This document shows, in pieces, positions 1 through 10,764 of a DNA stretch of 64,000 bases. The first letter of the stretch is position 1. The number at the start of each line of letters is the position of its first letter. Origin of the DNA: Bradyrhizobium sp. NP1 (lineage in GTDB: Bacteria > Pseudomonadota > Alphaproteobacteria > Rhizobiales > Xanthobacteraceae). The DNA is taken from positions 6,798,001 through 6,862,000 of the forward strand of contig NZ_CP127385.1 in assembly GCF_030378205.1 (NCBI RefSeq), given 5' to 3'. The position numbers were made by a program, and so were the translations under genes. Under the pieces are notes generated by a model. That model was not told the DNA's origin, ran no database searches, and was given only the letters and a program-made list of their open reading frames with translations.

Positions 1-2
1 AG

Positions 3-32
3 TGACGATCGCGCCCCTGGGCGCGATCGTCA
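3..32. repeat. perfect 13-bp hairpin at the window edge
   Basis: Positions 3-15 (TGACGATCGCGCC) are the exact reverse complement of 20-32, with a 4-nt loop. It lies downstream of the lytic transglycosylase gene on the minus strand. There is no T-tract on either strand, so it is not a clear intrinsic terminator; it may stabilise a 3' end or belong to the repeat that follows it. Confidence 0.55.
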
Positions 33-66
33 TCCCGGGGCGCGCGAAGCGCGAACCCGGGATCTC
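31..66. repeat. small GTCATCCCGGG-type intergenic palindrome
   Basis: ATCCCGGG at 32-39 is mirrored by CCCGGGAT at 56-63 around a GCGC-rich centre. The same CGTCATxCCxGG theme recurs near 2765, 14056, 26951 and 36498. Repeats of this look are common between genes in Bradyrhizobium genomes. Confidence 0.55.
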
Positions 67-81
67 GCGCAGCAAGGCGCC

Positions 82-891
82 TCACCGTCCGACGAGCTGG
101 TCGGCGAAATAGCCGATGGTCTTGCGATAGATCACGGCGCGATTCCACTCGCGCATCGCCTCGAAATTGGCGCTGCCCTCGCCGTAAGGCTGCCCCATCT
201 TGAAGCCGTTGGTGTGCAAGAGGTTCGCGGTGGAGGCGAGCACGTCGGCGACGCTGTGGCGCAGGTCGACGCGGCCGTCGCCGTCGAAATCGACGCCATA
301 CTTGATGTAGGACGACGGCAGGAACTGCGTCTGGCCGATCTCCCCGGCATAGGCGCCGATCAGGTCGCGCTGGGGCAGATCGCCGCGCTGGATGATCTTC
401 AGGGCCGCCAGCAACTCGCCCTGGAACAGCTCGCTGCGCCGGCAGTCATGCGCGAGCGTGGCGAGCGTGCGGATCACCGGCAGCTTGCCCATGTCGCCCT
501 TGCCGAAATCGCTCTCCAGTCCCCAGATCGCGACCAGGATCTGGCGCGGCACGCCGAACTGCTGCTCGATCTTCGACAGCAGCGCGGCGTGACGGGACAG
601 CATGGCGCGGCCGCCATTGATGCGGCCCGGCCCGACCCGGGTCGAAACATACTGCTCGAAGGTCTTGTTGAAGGTGTAGCGCTGCCGGCGGTCGAAGGCG
701 AGCACGCTGCCGTCCTGCCCGACGCCGGAAAATGCCGTGCTGACGACGGCCGCCGAGACGCCGGCCGCTTGCGCATCCGCGGAAACATTCGAAATGAACG
801 AATTGAAATCGCCGCCGCAGCGCGCGGCAAAAGCGGGCGTGGCCGCAGCAAGGAAGATGCCGAGAAAAGCGACCGTGCCAGACCTGAACAT
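82..891 (-). CDS. MltB-type lytic murein transglycosylase
   Basis: Predicted secreted or periplasmic enzyme that cleaves the MurNAc-GlcNAc bond of peptidoglycan with formation of 1,6-anhydro ends. From the ATG at 891 (269 aa) the protein opens with a signal peptide (MFRSGTVAFLGIFLAAATP, ending AFA). The SLT_2/MltB catalytic motif WGLESDFG lies near residue 123 with the catalytic Glu at about 126. It is followed by the family motif GEIGQTQFLPSSY and an EF-hand-like DFDGDGRVD stretch. A longer reading frame starts with TTG at 927, but the ATG places the signal peptide at the N-terminus. A paralogue lies 600 bp away at 1480-2280. Confidence 0.9.
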   Translation of the reverse strand: MFRSGTVAFLGIFLAAATPAFAARCGGDFNSFISNVSADAQAAGVSAAVVSTAFSGVGQDGSVLAFDRRQRYTFNKTFEQYVSTRVGPGRINGGRAMLSRHAALLSKIEQQFGVPRQILVAIWGLESDFGKGDMGKLPVIRTLATLAHDCRRSELFQGELLAALKIIQRGDLPQRDLIGAYAGEIGQTQFLPSSYIKYGVDFDGDGRVDLRHSVADVLASTANLLHTNGFKMGQPYGEGSANFEAMREWNRAVIYRKTIGYFADQLVGR

Positions 892-1094
892 GCTCAAAAA
901 TACCTTTGATTGCTGCACCGGTTTCAATCATGCCATGGCGAAAACAGGTCAGTCAAAACGCCCGCCCGGCAGAGCCAGTCGACGCTTGTGAACGACGTCC
1001 AGGACAGCCGCCTGCACGACAGGAACCGGCGCTGATGCCTGACGTTGTCCGTTGACGGGTTGGCCGTTTTCAGTTGATCGCAGGTCAGGCCGCG

Positions 1095-1436
1095 ATGCAG
1101 GACGGATTGCAGGACGACACATCACCGCGCGGCATTCTTGGGACACCGCTGTTGCGGCTGCTCGCCATCAACCTCGCGGCCGGCGCGGCGGCGGCCGTCC
1201 TTCTCGTCGGCGGCCTGCTGCTGATCAACCCGGGCGGCCTGCGCGACCTGATCCTCGCCGACCGAGCGCCGGGCGTGGCGCTTCTGCTGCTGATCGGATC
1301 GTTCGTCATCACCTTCGGCTCGACCGCGATGGGCACCGCGATCATGGCTTCCGGCTGCCGCGAGGCGACGGATGACGCGCCGCGCGGACCCGGCCGCCTC
1401 GTCGCGCAGGACATCAAGCAACCGCGCGGCTCGTGA
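1095..1436 (+). CDS. small two-helix membrane protein, unknown function
   Basis: 113 aa from the ATG at 1095; an in-frame TTG at 1074 is a weaker start. Two hydrophobic segments (around LAINLAAGAAAAVLLVGGLL and VALLLLIGSFVITFGSTAMG) suggest an inner-membrane protein with a short polar N-terminus and a basic C-terminal tail. It lies between, and on the opposite strand to, two lytic transglycosylase genes. Nothing in the sequence gives a function. Codon use fits a real GC-rich gene. Confidence 0.65.
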   Translation: MQDGLQDDTSPRGILGTPLLRLLAINLAAGAAAAVLLVGGLLLINPGGLRDLILADRAPGVALLLLIGSFVITFGSTAMGTAIMASGCREATDDAPRGPGRLVAQDIKQPRGS

Positions 1437-1479
1437 CCGAAGGTCGCGCGACCGGGCGTCAGGCCGATCAGCACGCGCC

Positions 1480-2280
1480 TCACCCGCCGCCGTCGATCTG
1501 GCGGCCCATGATCGCGATCGCGCGCTGATAGACGGAAGCCGCATTCCAGGCCTCGATGGCCACGAAATTTGGCTCGCCCGGCTGGTAGCCGGCCCCTGCC
1601 TTCCAGCCATGGGCGCGCAGGAAATTCGCGGTCGAGGACAGCGCGCCCGAGGCGCTCTCGAGATTGCCGGCGCCGTAGGCCAGGATGTTCTTCGGCAGAA
1701 ATTGCGTCTGGCCGACCTCGCCATGCATCGAGCCGCGCTGCGAGGCCGACAGCGTGCCGCGATCGATCAATTGCAGCGCCGCGTAAAGCTGGTCCGTGAA
1801 ATATTCCGGACGCCGGCAGTCATAGGCCAGCGTCGCGATCGAGGACAGCATGTTCTGGTTGCCGCGCTGGCTGCCGAAGCCGGTCTCCATGCCCCAGATC
1901 GCGATCAGCGGCCCCGGCGGCACGCCATAGCGCTGCTGGATCGAGCCGAACATCGCCCCTTGCGACTGCTTCAGCGCGCGGCCGCGCGACACGATCGCCG
2001 CGGCACCGCGCTTGGCCATGAATGCTTCGAGCGAGAGCGAGAAGCTGCGCTGGCCGCGATCGGCCGCGATCGTCGCGCTGGCATAATTCGTCCCCATCAG
2101 GGCCGAGATGCCGGTAGCGCCGATGCCCTTTGCGCGGGCTTCGCCTGCGAACTGCTGCTTCCAGGCCTCGAACCCGCCGGGCCCGCTGCCGCACTGCGCG
2201 GCACGTGCGCTCGGGCTCGCACTGGCGATGATGGCCAAGGCTGAGAGCGCGGCCGTCAAAAATCCCCTGCTCCTGGTCAT
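1480..2280 (-). CDS. MltB-type lytic murein transglycosylase (second copy)
   Basis: 266 aa from the ATG at 2280, which gives a clear signal peptide (MTRSRGFLTAALSALAIIAS, cleavage after ARA). The open frame continues upstream to 2505 without a better start. The motif WGMETGFG near residue 129 holds the catalytic Glu (about 132), followed by GEVGQTQFLPKNI. Unlike the copy at 82-891 it lacks the DFDGDGRVD calcium-loop-like stretch and is shorter in the C-terminal half. The two probably arose by duplication and may differ in substrate or regulation. Predicted periplasmic peptidoglycan hydrolase. Confidence 0.9.
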   Translation of the reverse strand: MTRSRGFLTAALSALAIIASASPSARAAQCGSGPGGFEAWKQQFAGEARAKGIGATGISALMGTNYASATIAADRGQRSFSLSLEAFMAKRGAAAIVSRGRALKQSQGAMFGSIQQRYGVPPGPLIAIWGMETGFGSQRGNQNMLSSIATLAYDCRRPEYFTDQLYAALQLIDRGTLSASQRGSMHGEVGQTQFLPKNILAYGAGNLESASGALSSTANFLRAHGWKAGAGYQPGEPNFVAIEAWNAASVYQRAIAIMGRQIDGGG

Positions 2281-2449
2281 CGGTAGACTTTCCTGCTTGC
2301 GATGTTGGCCTCCCGACAGCTTAGCGCAGGAACCGCGGCGGTCCAGAGCGTTCGGAGACGTTTGCGCCGGCGCGGTACGCGCCCCTCGCACAGCAGTTGC
2401 GGGATACCCACCAATTGACAGCGGCGTACTAATCGACGACAAGCCGCCC

Positions 2450-2686
2450 ATGCCGAAAAAACCCGGGACCAATCCCAAAGGCGAGTTCGCCTTCTTCAAC
2501 GTCATCTATGAAGACGGCTCGCAACGCTCCAACCGCCGGGTGCCATCAGAGCTTCTTGGCGGGCTTGAGGGCGACGAGCCCGCGCGTGCCTTCATCCACG
2601 AGCAGGATCGCGAAATCGCCGAGAAATCCGGCCGGCCGCCGCTCAAGATCAAGAGCATCAGCCGGGTCGGCGCGAAGAAGAAGTAG
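2450..2686 (+). CDS. small conserved hypothetical protein
   Basis: 78 aa, starting MPKKPGTNPKGEFAFFNVIY at the ATG at 2450 and ending in a basic GAKKK tail. It has no signal peptide or membrane segment and is polar and charged, so it is a small cytoplasmic protein. An upstream open frame from 2108 is antisense to the transglycosylase gene and is not used here. A strong hairpin terminator follows 46 bp after the stop. Function unknown. Confidence 0.7.
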   Translation: MPKKPGTNPKGEFAFFNVIYEDGSQRSNRRVPSELLGGLEGDEPARAFIHEQDREIAEKSGRPPLKIKSISRVGAKKK

Positions 2687-2732
2687 CTGCGCTCTCGGCC
2701 GCGCGGCCGCATAATGGCTGCGACCGAATTGA

Positions 2733-2758
2733 AAACGGCGGGCTTTCGCCCGCCGTTT
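2733..2758. terminator. bidirectional intrinsic terminator
   Basis: AAACGGCGGGC, loop TTTC, then GCCCGCCGTTT forms an 11-bp stem. It lies between the converging small gene (plus strand) and rpoD (minus strand), and has T-rich tails in both directions (GTTTCTATTT on plus, GTTTTC on minus). Confidence 0.8.
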
Positions 2759-2764
2759 CTATTT

Positions 2765-2797
2765 GGATGGATTGCCGGGTCAGGCCCGGCAATGACG
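2765..2797. repeat. half-unit of the GTCATTGCCGGG-type repeat
   Basis: ATTGCCGGG and CCCGGCAAT flank a short centre, ending in GACGACC. It matches one half of the composite repeats at 14056-14149 and 26951-27027. It lies in the rpoD 3' region. Confidence 0.6.
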
Positions 2798-2806
2798 ACC
2801 TAAGAA

Positions 2807-4942
<2,136 letters not shown>

Positions 4943-5127
4943 TCAATGCTCTCCAAAACGCGCTTCATGCCGGATGCGTCGCCGCTTCCGCCGGATATGG
5001 TTGGCCCTCGACGCGCAAAGGGCGGCGCACCACGGTCGCCACCCCTCATCTCGCTGTCGCCGGTTTCGCACTCACTAAGACGCGATCCGTTGAGATCAAG
5101 TTGCCTCGCGCCTTGGCTTTTCGTTGC

Positions 5128-5172
5128 GCATGATCTGTTCGGAAAACCGGTGCCCACTTTTCCGGATCATGC
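5128..5172. repeat. GCATGATC...GATCATGC intergenic palindrome
   Basis: An inverted repeat (GCATGATC, then GGAAAACCGG, CACTTTTCCGG and GATCATGC) in the rpoD-dnaG gap. A relative lies at 39271-39346. The rest of the gap (4943-5284) shows no convincing reading frame; it should contain the rpoD promoter, which I could not place with confidence. Confidence 0.65.
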
Positions 5173-5284
5173 TGTAACGGTGCGGTATTAAGCTTCGCTT
5201 AACCCTGTTTTTGCAGCCAAACCATGGGTTTGGCGAGTCATTTTGCATGGGCGGGCGCGCCCGTCCGCATGAATCTTATAAAGA

Positions 5285-7276
5285 TCAGACCGAGCGCTGG
5301 AACCGGCCGGACAGCTCGCCAAACCCGTCAATCTGGGCCTCCGTGCCATCGAGCGACTCCAGCCGGGCGCTGACATCCTTGAGCCAGGCCAGGTTGGCCT
5401 CGCTCGCCTCGTCGCCGAGCGCAAGCTCGGCCTCTTTCCTTTCCCTAAGTAGGGCGTGGGTTTTTTGATGCAAGACAACGAGTTGCTGCCAGGTCGCCAA
5501 AACGTCATCGCGCGCCGCTCCGGGCCTTGCCGCCCACACCGCCCCGGTCGTGATCGCCCGCTCAAGCCTTTGAAGAATAGGGGTAAATCCGCCCTTCGCG
5601 AGGTCGGCCCGCATTTTTTCGGATTGCTCGGCGGGGTCGGCGGCGTGGTGATGATCGTGGGCAAAGGCCGCAATAATACCGGCTCGCAGCTTGTGGGCCT
5701 CGGGATGGGCGAGTTCCAGCGCGGCCACTTCCTCCAGATGGTCGTGCAGCAGCCAGGGGTGGTTCACCAGGGATTCCAGGATCAGGGCCTCGCGGCGGGA
5801 AATCGCGCTGCGCTGTCCCCGCATGATCGGGCTCGTCGCAAGCTGGGGGCTCGCGGCCTGGTAGGGCCCGCGGCCGAGGGTCGAGGGCTGGGGCCGCGCA
5901 GGCCCGCGGCCACCCGGGCGGCCCGCCGGGCCGGCGCCACGGGGGGCGAAACGCGGCACTGATTCGCGGCCGAAGCGCCCCTGCCCGTAGCCGCCGCGCG
6001 CCGGCTCCGGCGCAAAGGTGCGGGCGAGACGCTCGACGAGATCCTGCCGATAATAGCGGCGCACCACCTCGTCGCGGATGCCGTTCGCAAGCTCGCCGAT
6101 CCGCGCCTCCAGCGCCGCGCGCCGCTCGGGCGTGACAAAGCTGCCGCCCTCGATCTCGCGCGCCCACAGCATGTCGGCGAGCGGGCGGGCAGCAGCCATC
6201 ACCTCCTCGATCGCGCCGCGACCACCCGATCGCGCGAGATCGTCGGGGTCCTGGCCTTCCGGCAGCAGCGCGAAGCGCAGGCTTTTTCCGGGCTTGAGAT
6301 GCGGCAAGGCAAGGTCCGCGGCACGGTAAGCCGCCTTCTGCCCGGCGCGGTCGCCGTCGAAGCAGAGCACCGGCTCGTCCGCCATCTTCCAGAGCAGCGC
6401 GAGCTGGTTTTCGGTCAAGGCGGTGCCGAGCGGCGCAACCGTCGCGGCAAAGCCCGACGTCACCATGGCGATGACGTCGACATAGCCTTCGACCACGATC
6501 AGCGGCTTGCCGTCATGCGCGGCCTGGCGCGCCGGCGCGTAGTTGTAGAGATTGTCGCCCTTGTGAAACAGCGGCGTCTCCGGCGAATTCAGGTATTTCG
6601 CCGCGACGTCCTTTTCCAGCGCGCGGCCGCCGAAGGCGATCACGCGGCCTCTGAGGTCGGTGATCGGAAAAATCACGCGGTCGCGGAAGCGATCGTAGGG
6701 AACGGGGATGTCCTCGCCCGCGATCAGAAGTCCCGCCTCCACCATGTCCGGCACCGGAATGCCGTGCGAGCCGAGATGCTCCTTCAGCGCGAAGCGTTCG
6801 GGTAGCGCGTACCCCAGGCGAAACTGCAGCTGCGTCGCCGGCGAGATCGCGCGGTCGCCGAGATAGCCGCGCGCCTTGGCGCCATTGCGCGAGGCGAGCG
6901 TGTCGGCGAAGAACTTTGCCGCAAGCTCCATGACGTCATGCAGCGTCCTGCGGCGCTGCTCGAAGCGCGCGGCCTCCGGGGTTGCGACCGGCAGCGCCAT
7001 GCCGGCCATCCCGGCAAGCCGCTCGACCGCCTCGGGGAAGGTGACGCCCTCGGTCTCCATCACGAAGTCGAAGATGTTGCCGTGCTTCTGGGAGGAGAAG
7101 CAGTGATAGAAGCCCTTCTGGTCGTTGACGGTGAAGGACGGCGTTTTCTCCTGCTGGAACGGCGACAGCCCTTTCCACTCCTTGCCCGCCTTCCTCAGCT
7201 TGACGCGCTTGCCCACGACTTCCGAAACCGGAAGCCGGGCGCGAAGCTCGTCGAGGAACTGGGGCGTGAAGCGCAT
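5285..7276 (-). CDS. dnaG: DNA primase DnaG
   Basis: 663 aa. Synthesises RNA primers for replication together with the DnaB helicase. The N-terminal CHC2 domain region is present (GLSPFQQEKTPSF and YHCFSSQKHGN), but three of the four usual zinc ligands are replaced: the CPFH pair reads SPFQ (38-41) and the CxxC pair reads CFSS (59-62). The TOPRIM domain is intact, with VVEGYVD (Glu about 263) and FDGDRAG (about 306-312). A proline/glycine-rich linker precedes the C-terminal helicase-binding domain. The start MRFTPQFLDEL is standard for the family. rpoD lies downstream. Confidence 0.97.
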   Translation of the reverse strand: MRFTPQFLDELRARLPVSEVVGKRVKLRKAGKEWKGLSPFQQEKTPSFTVNDQKGFYHCFSSQKHGNIFDFVMETEGVTFPEAVERLAGMAGMALPVATPEAARFEQRRRTLHDVMELAAKFFADTLASRNGAKARGYLGDRAISPATQLQFRLGYALPERFALKEHLGSHGIPVPDMVEAGLLIAGEDIPVPYDRFRDRVIFPITDLRGRVIAFGGRALEKDVAAKYLNSPETPLFHKGDNLYNYAPARQAAHDGKPLIVVEGYVDVIAMVTSGFAATVAPLGTALTENQLALLWKMADEPVLCFDGDRAGQKAAYRAADLALPHLKPGKSLRFALLPEGQDPDDLARSGGRGAIEEVMAAARPLADMLWAREIEGGSFVTPERRAALEARIGELANGIRDEVVRRYYRQDLVERLARTFAPEPARGGYGQGRFGRESVPRFAPRGAGPAGRPGGRGPARPQPSTLGRGPYQAASPQLATSPIMRGQRSAISRREALILESLVNHPWLLHDHLEEVAALELAHPEAHKLRAGIIAAFAHDHHHAADPAEQSEKMRADLAKGGFTPILQRLERAITTGAVWAARPGAARDDVLATWQQLVVLHQKTHALLRERKEAELALGDEASEANLAWLKDVSARLESLDGTEAQIDGFGELSGRFQRSV

Positions 7277-7394
7277 GGGCGAATTTCTGGCACAAAGTCC
7301 TGAGTCGGGGCCAACCGGATAGGGATATAGGGGGCGCGCGCGGAAATACCGCGGAAATACGAAGAGAGTCCCGATTCTCCCGGCTATTCACAGC

Positions 7395-7535
7395 CCCGCT
7401 TTCAACCTCCCCTTGAAAAGGGGAGGTCGCTTTGCTCCGGCAAGGAGCAAAGCGGGAGGGGATCAAAATCGTCAGCGTGTGATGCCCCCTCCCCAACCCT
7501 CCCCCGCAAGCGGGGAGAGGGAGCCGACCGTCGAT
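7395..7535. repeat. CCTCCCC/GGGGAGG compound intergenic repeat
   Basis: Three successive hairpins: CCTCCCC/GGGGAGG at 7406-7426, GCTTTGCTCC/GGAGCAAAGC at 7429-7453, and CCCCCGC/GCGGGGAG near 7500-7520. It fills the dnaG to 7551 intergenic region. Repeats with this look are frequent in Bradyrhizobium genomes; I infer a mobile or amplified element with no coding capacity. Confidence 0.6.
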
Positions 7536-7550
7536 GACGCGTGCCTGGGC

Positions 7551-7946
7551 CTAATCCAGAAACCGTCCCGATTCGATGCGCGGCAGGCCGCTCACTGGCC
7601 AGTTGTAGAGATAGGTCCAGGCCTCGCCGGCGGAACCATCGCCAAGCGTGACGCCGAGCATTTCGCGCACATATTCGGTCGGCGCGGGGAATCCCTCGCC
7701 GCAGGCCTCGTACATGTCGAACTCGGCGAGCAGCGCATCGCGCTCGCGCAAGCGATAGAGCTCGCCGAACACGAGGTCGTCGGCGTTTTCGGACGGCACG
7801 AGGCCGGGATAGTGCTTCACGAGATAGAGCCTGCCGCGGCAGCGCGCCTCGCCGAGGTACTCGGCATTGGCGGAAAGCAGCCGCGCCATCGGGTGGTCGA
7901 AGCCGCGCATCAGCGTGCCGTAGACGAAGAGATGGTCGCAGATCAT
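7551..7946 (-). CDS. gamma-glutamylcyclotransferase-like (AIG2/GGCT fold) protein
   Basis: 131 aa, single domain. The N-terminus MICDHLFVYGTLMRG carries the family's YGTL substrate-binding loop, and the acidic AEFDMYEAC stretch holds the likely catalytic Glu. The family includes enzymes that release 5-oxoproline from gamma-glutamyl amines or peptides and many members of unknown substrate. Cytoplasmic, with no signal peptide. It is followed upstream by two transglutaminase-fold genes on the same strand. The exact substrate cannot be told from sequence. Confidence 0.85.
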   Translation of the reverse strand: MICDHLFVYGTLMRGFDHPMARLLSANAEYLGEARCRGRLYLVKHYPGLVPSENADDLVFGELYRLRERDALLAEFDMYEACGEGFPAPTEYVREMLGVTLGDGSAGEAWTYLYNWPVSGLPRIESGRFLD

Positions 7947-7978
7947 GCGAGCTTGTTATCGCGCCTGCGCCGGCGCGA

Positions 7979-8791
7979 TCAAGCCCGCACCACTTCCTCG
8001 CTGACCACGGAGAATTTCGCGAGCTCCATGCGGCCGAAGCTCGTCGAGAGCGCAACATCCGCGGCATCGCGCCCCGTCGCCATCAGGACGCGGCCGATGC
8101 GCGGGACGTTGTGGCGGGCGTCGAAGGTGTGCCACTGGCCGGACAGGTAGGCCTGGAACCAGCCGGAAAAATCCATCGGCGCCGGGTCCGCCGGCACGCC
8201 GATGTCGCCGAGATAGCCGGTGCAGTAGCGCGCCGGGATGCCCATGCAGCGGCACAGCGTCAGCGCCAGATGCGCGAAGTCGCGGCAGACGCCCTTCTGG
8301 TCCTCATAGACGTCATGCGCGGACTTCATGTGATGGGCGTGCTGGTAGCCGAAGGTGACGTGACGGTGCACGAAATCGGTGATCGCCTGCACCCGCGCCC
8401 AGCCCGGCGGCGTGTTGCCAAACAGCGACCAGGCGATGTCGGTGAGCTTGTCGGTCTCGCAGTAGCGGCTCGGCATCAGATAGAGCAGAAGCTCGTCGGG
8501 AAGCTGATCGATCGGCACCTGCCGCGCCGTCGGCACCACGACGTCAGGCTGGCCGGAATCGCGCACCAGCGCGCGGCCGCGCAACGTCACGCCGCCGCTT
8601 GGCGCCACCAGGCGGCCGCAGACATTGCCAAAGCTGTCGCGATAGAAGCCGATCGGCGTGTCGGGGTCGGCGACGACGGTCTCGGTGCCGACGATGTCGG
8701 AAAAGCGCGACGGGTGGATCGAGAGCATGATCACCATCGGGATCGGCTGCGCCGCCGTATAGGCAATCTCGAAGCCGACCCGGATCTCCAT
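7979..8791 (-). CDS. transglutaminase-like cysteine peptidase family protein
   Basis: 270 aa. The core reads GVCRDFAHLALTLCRCMGIPAR (Cys of the Cys-His-Asp triad in GVCRDF), then GWFQAYLSGQWHTFDARHN with the His and Asp. The N-terminal part is a beta-rich domain typical of bacterial transglutaminase-like proteins, which act as peptidases or amidases of undefined substrate. Only 3 bp separate it from the next transglutaminase gene upstream (8795-9694), so the two are one transcript and perhaps partners. Confidence 0.88.
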   Translation of the reverse strand: MEIRVGFEIAYTAAQPIPMVIMLSIHPSRFSDIVGTETVVADPDTPIGFYRDSFGNVCGRLVAPSGGVTLRGRALVRDSGQPDVVVPTARQVPIDQLPDELLLYLMPSRYCETDKLTDIAWSLFGNTPPGWARVQAITDFVHRHVTFGYQHAHHMKSAHDVYEDQKGVCRDFAHLALTLCRCMGIPARYCTGYLGDIGVPADPAPMDFSGWFQAYLSGQWHTFDARHNVPRIGRVLMATGRDAADVALSTSFGRMELAKFSVVSEEVVRA

Positions 8792-8794
8792 GCG

Positions 8795-9694
8795 CTACAC
8801 CGTTTCGGCCATGCCGGCCTCGGCCACGCGGATCTCGACATCCATGCAGTCGAAGGCATCGGCGGACCCGAGATAGGTGCCGTGCAGCGGGATAGCCTGG
8901 CGCGGATCGCGGGCCACCGCGACGCGGATCAGGTCGCGGCTGCCGACGATGCCGTTGGTCGGATCGAACTCGATCCAGCCCGCGCTCGGCAGATAGGCCT
9001 GCACCCAGGCGTGGGTCGAGCCGCCGCCGACATAGTGGCCGTTCTCGGGCATGAACAGGTAGCCGGAGACGAAGCGCGCGGCGATGCCGAGCTGGCGCAG
9101 CGCCTCGATCATCAAGAGCGCATAGTCGCGGCAGGAGCCGGACCCGCTCTGCAGCGTGTCGAGCGGATGCTGGGTGCCCTGCTCATGCCGCTTGCGGTAG
9201 GACAGGCCGGCGCGGATGCGATGCGTCATGTTGCTCAGGATCTTGAAGGTCGGCGTCGGCGCTTCCTCGTCGAGGAACGTGCGCGCCCACGCCGCCAGCG
9301 CGCCGTCGGGATCGGCATATTGGGGCGCGATGAACTGCTTCAGATCGGGGAATTCCTCGACGTCGTAGAGGAAGGGATAGAAATAGGCGCGGTCGTCGGG
9401 CGTCAGCGCGTATTCTTCCGCCGGGAAGTGCTCCACGGTCGCGGTCGCGACGAAGGTCAGCCGGTCGGCGCGTTCATCAAAAGTCGCGATCGCCACGCTG
9501 TTGCCAAAGACATCGTGAATCCAGCGCAGCGCCATCGGCTCCGGCGTGATGTCGAGGCGGCCGTCCAGCAGGTGCAGATCATGGCCGACCAGCGGGCGCA
9601 GCATGACGCGGTGTTCGCCAAACGCCACCGGGCGGTTGTAGCGATATTCGGTCTTGTGATGGATGGTCAGGAGCGGCATCGTTTGATCAATCAT
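8795..9694 (-). CDS. transglutaminase-like protein with N-terminal beta domain
   Basis: 299 aa from the ATG at 9694 (MIDQTMPLLTIHHKTEYRYN); a TTG at 9706 in the same frame is a less likely start. The N-terminal domain (about 1-100) with HxTxYxYxxPV is the bacterial transglutaminase N region. The catalytic core has GSGSCRDYALLMIEALRQLG (Cys), STHAWVQAYLPSAGWIEFDP (His) and DPTNG (Asp). This is the arrangement of the second gene in alphaproteobacterial transglutaminase pairs. First gene of a two-gene unit with 7979-8791, divergent from the gene at 9780. Confidence 0.88.
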   Translation of the reverse strand: MIDQTMPLLTIHHKTEYRYNRPVAFGEHRVMLRPLVGHDLHLLDGRLDITPEPMALRWIHDVFGNSVAIATFDERADRLTFVATATVEHFPAEEYALTPDDRAYFYPFLYDVEEFPDLKQFIAPQYADPDGALAAWARTFLDEEAPTPTFKILSNMTHRIRAGLSYRKRHEQGTQHPLDTLQSGSGSCRDYALLMIEALRQLGIAARFVSGYLFMPENGHYVGGGSTHAWVQAYLPSAGWIEFDPTNGIVGSRDLIRVAVARDPRQAIPLHGTYLGSADAFDCMDVEIRVAEAGMAETV

Positions 9695-9779
9695 CGTGAT
9701 TCCCAACCTTCGAATCTATAGCGATGGCTGCTCTTTTCTAGGTCGAGATGCCGCTTAGATAGGCAAACATACAGGGAAA

Positions 9780-10583
9780 ATGGCCTTGAACAGCGGTGAC
9801 TATCCAACCCTCCTGCTCGGAAGAGACGAAGTTTCACCGGTTCAGGAATTCAATGCGTCAGGGCCTTCGCCGTTCCTCTTCACCTGCGATCATTATGGCA
9901 GGCTGATCCCGCGGGTGCTTGGGCATCTCGGGCTGCCGGAAGAAGAACTCGGGCGCCACATCGCCTTCGACATCGGGATCGCCGGCGTCGCAGAGGCGCT
10001 GTCGCAGGCGCTCGGCGCGCATCTCATTGCGCAGCGCTACTCGCGGCTCGTGATCGACTGCAACCGGCCGCCGCAGATGGCAAGCTCGATCCCGCTGATC
10101 AGCGAGGCCACGACCGTTCCCGGCAATGAGGGCCTGACCGCCGAGACGGCCGAGATGCGGCGCCGCGCGATCTTCGACCCCTATCATCGCCGCATCGACG
10201 AGATCATCGACCAGCGGATCGCCGCGGGACGCCCCACCGTGCTGATGGCGCTGCACAGCTTTACGCCGGTCTATGCCGGCATCGTCAGGCCCTGGCATAT
10301 CGGCACGCTCTATCATCGCGACAAGCGCCTGCCGCCGCTGCTGCTCACGAGGCTTCGCGCGGAGCCCGACCTCGTGGTCGGCGACAACGAGCCCTATGCC
10401 GTCTCCGACGAGACCGACTACACCATCCCCGTGCATGGCGAGGCGCGCGGGCTGATCAATTCCGGGATCGAGATCCGCCAGGATCTGATCGCGGACCAGA
10501 GCGGCCAGCAGCAATGGGCGGAGCGGCTTGCGTGCGTGCTCGGCGACATCGCGGTGCTGCTGCGCGACCAGCGGCTGATCTGA
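9780..10583 (+). CDS. N-formylglutamate amidohydrolase family protein
   Basis: 267 aa. The family hydrolyses N-formylglutamate (last step of one histidine degradation route) or related N-acyl amino acids. The metal-binding N-terminal region reads FLFTCDHYGRLIPR and the later ID(C/Y)NRPP and LMALHSFTP motifs fit the family. There are no hut genes nearby, so a role in histidine catabolism is not supported by context. Divergently transcribed from the transglutaminase pair with an 85-bp shared upstream region. Confidence 0.85.
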   Translation: MALNSGDYPTLLLGRDEVSPVQEFNASGPSPFLFTCDHYGRLIPRVLGHLGLPEEELGRHIAFDIGIAGVAEALSQALGAHLIAQRYSRLVIDCNRPPQMASSIPLISEATTVPGNEGLTAETAEMRRRAIFDPYHRRIDEIIDQRIAAGRPTVLMALHSFTPVYAGIVRPWHIGTLYHRDKRLPPLLLTRLRAEPDLVVGDNEPYAVSDETDYTIPVHGEARGLINSGIEIRQDLIADQSGQQQWAERLACVLGDIAVLLRDQRLI

Positions 10584-10764
10584 CCAGGCCTCGACCCGGC
10601 CATTTGATGTGCACACCGCCGATCGGCCTCGGCGGTTTGGTGCTCTCTTGCCGTCGTTCTTGCCGTTGCGGGCGCGCCCCAAGGTCAGCGCCGGAACTTT
10701 TCGGCCATTGAGCGCGTTGTGGTGCTAGCGCCGGTATCCCGACCAGACGAGGTGGGAGGAAAAG

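Noticed and set aside
5285..7276. Sequencing error as the cause of missing zinc ligands in DnaG
   Set aside because: Three separate codons would need to be wrong in an otherwise intact frame with conserved surroundings.
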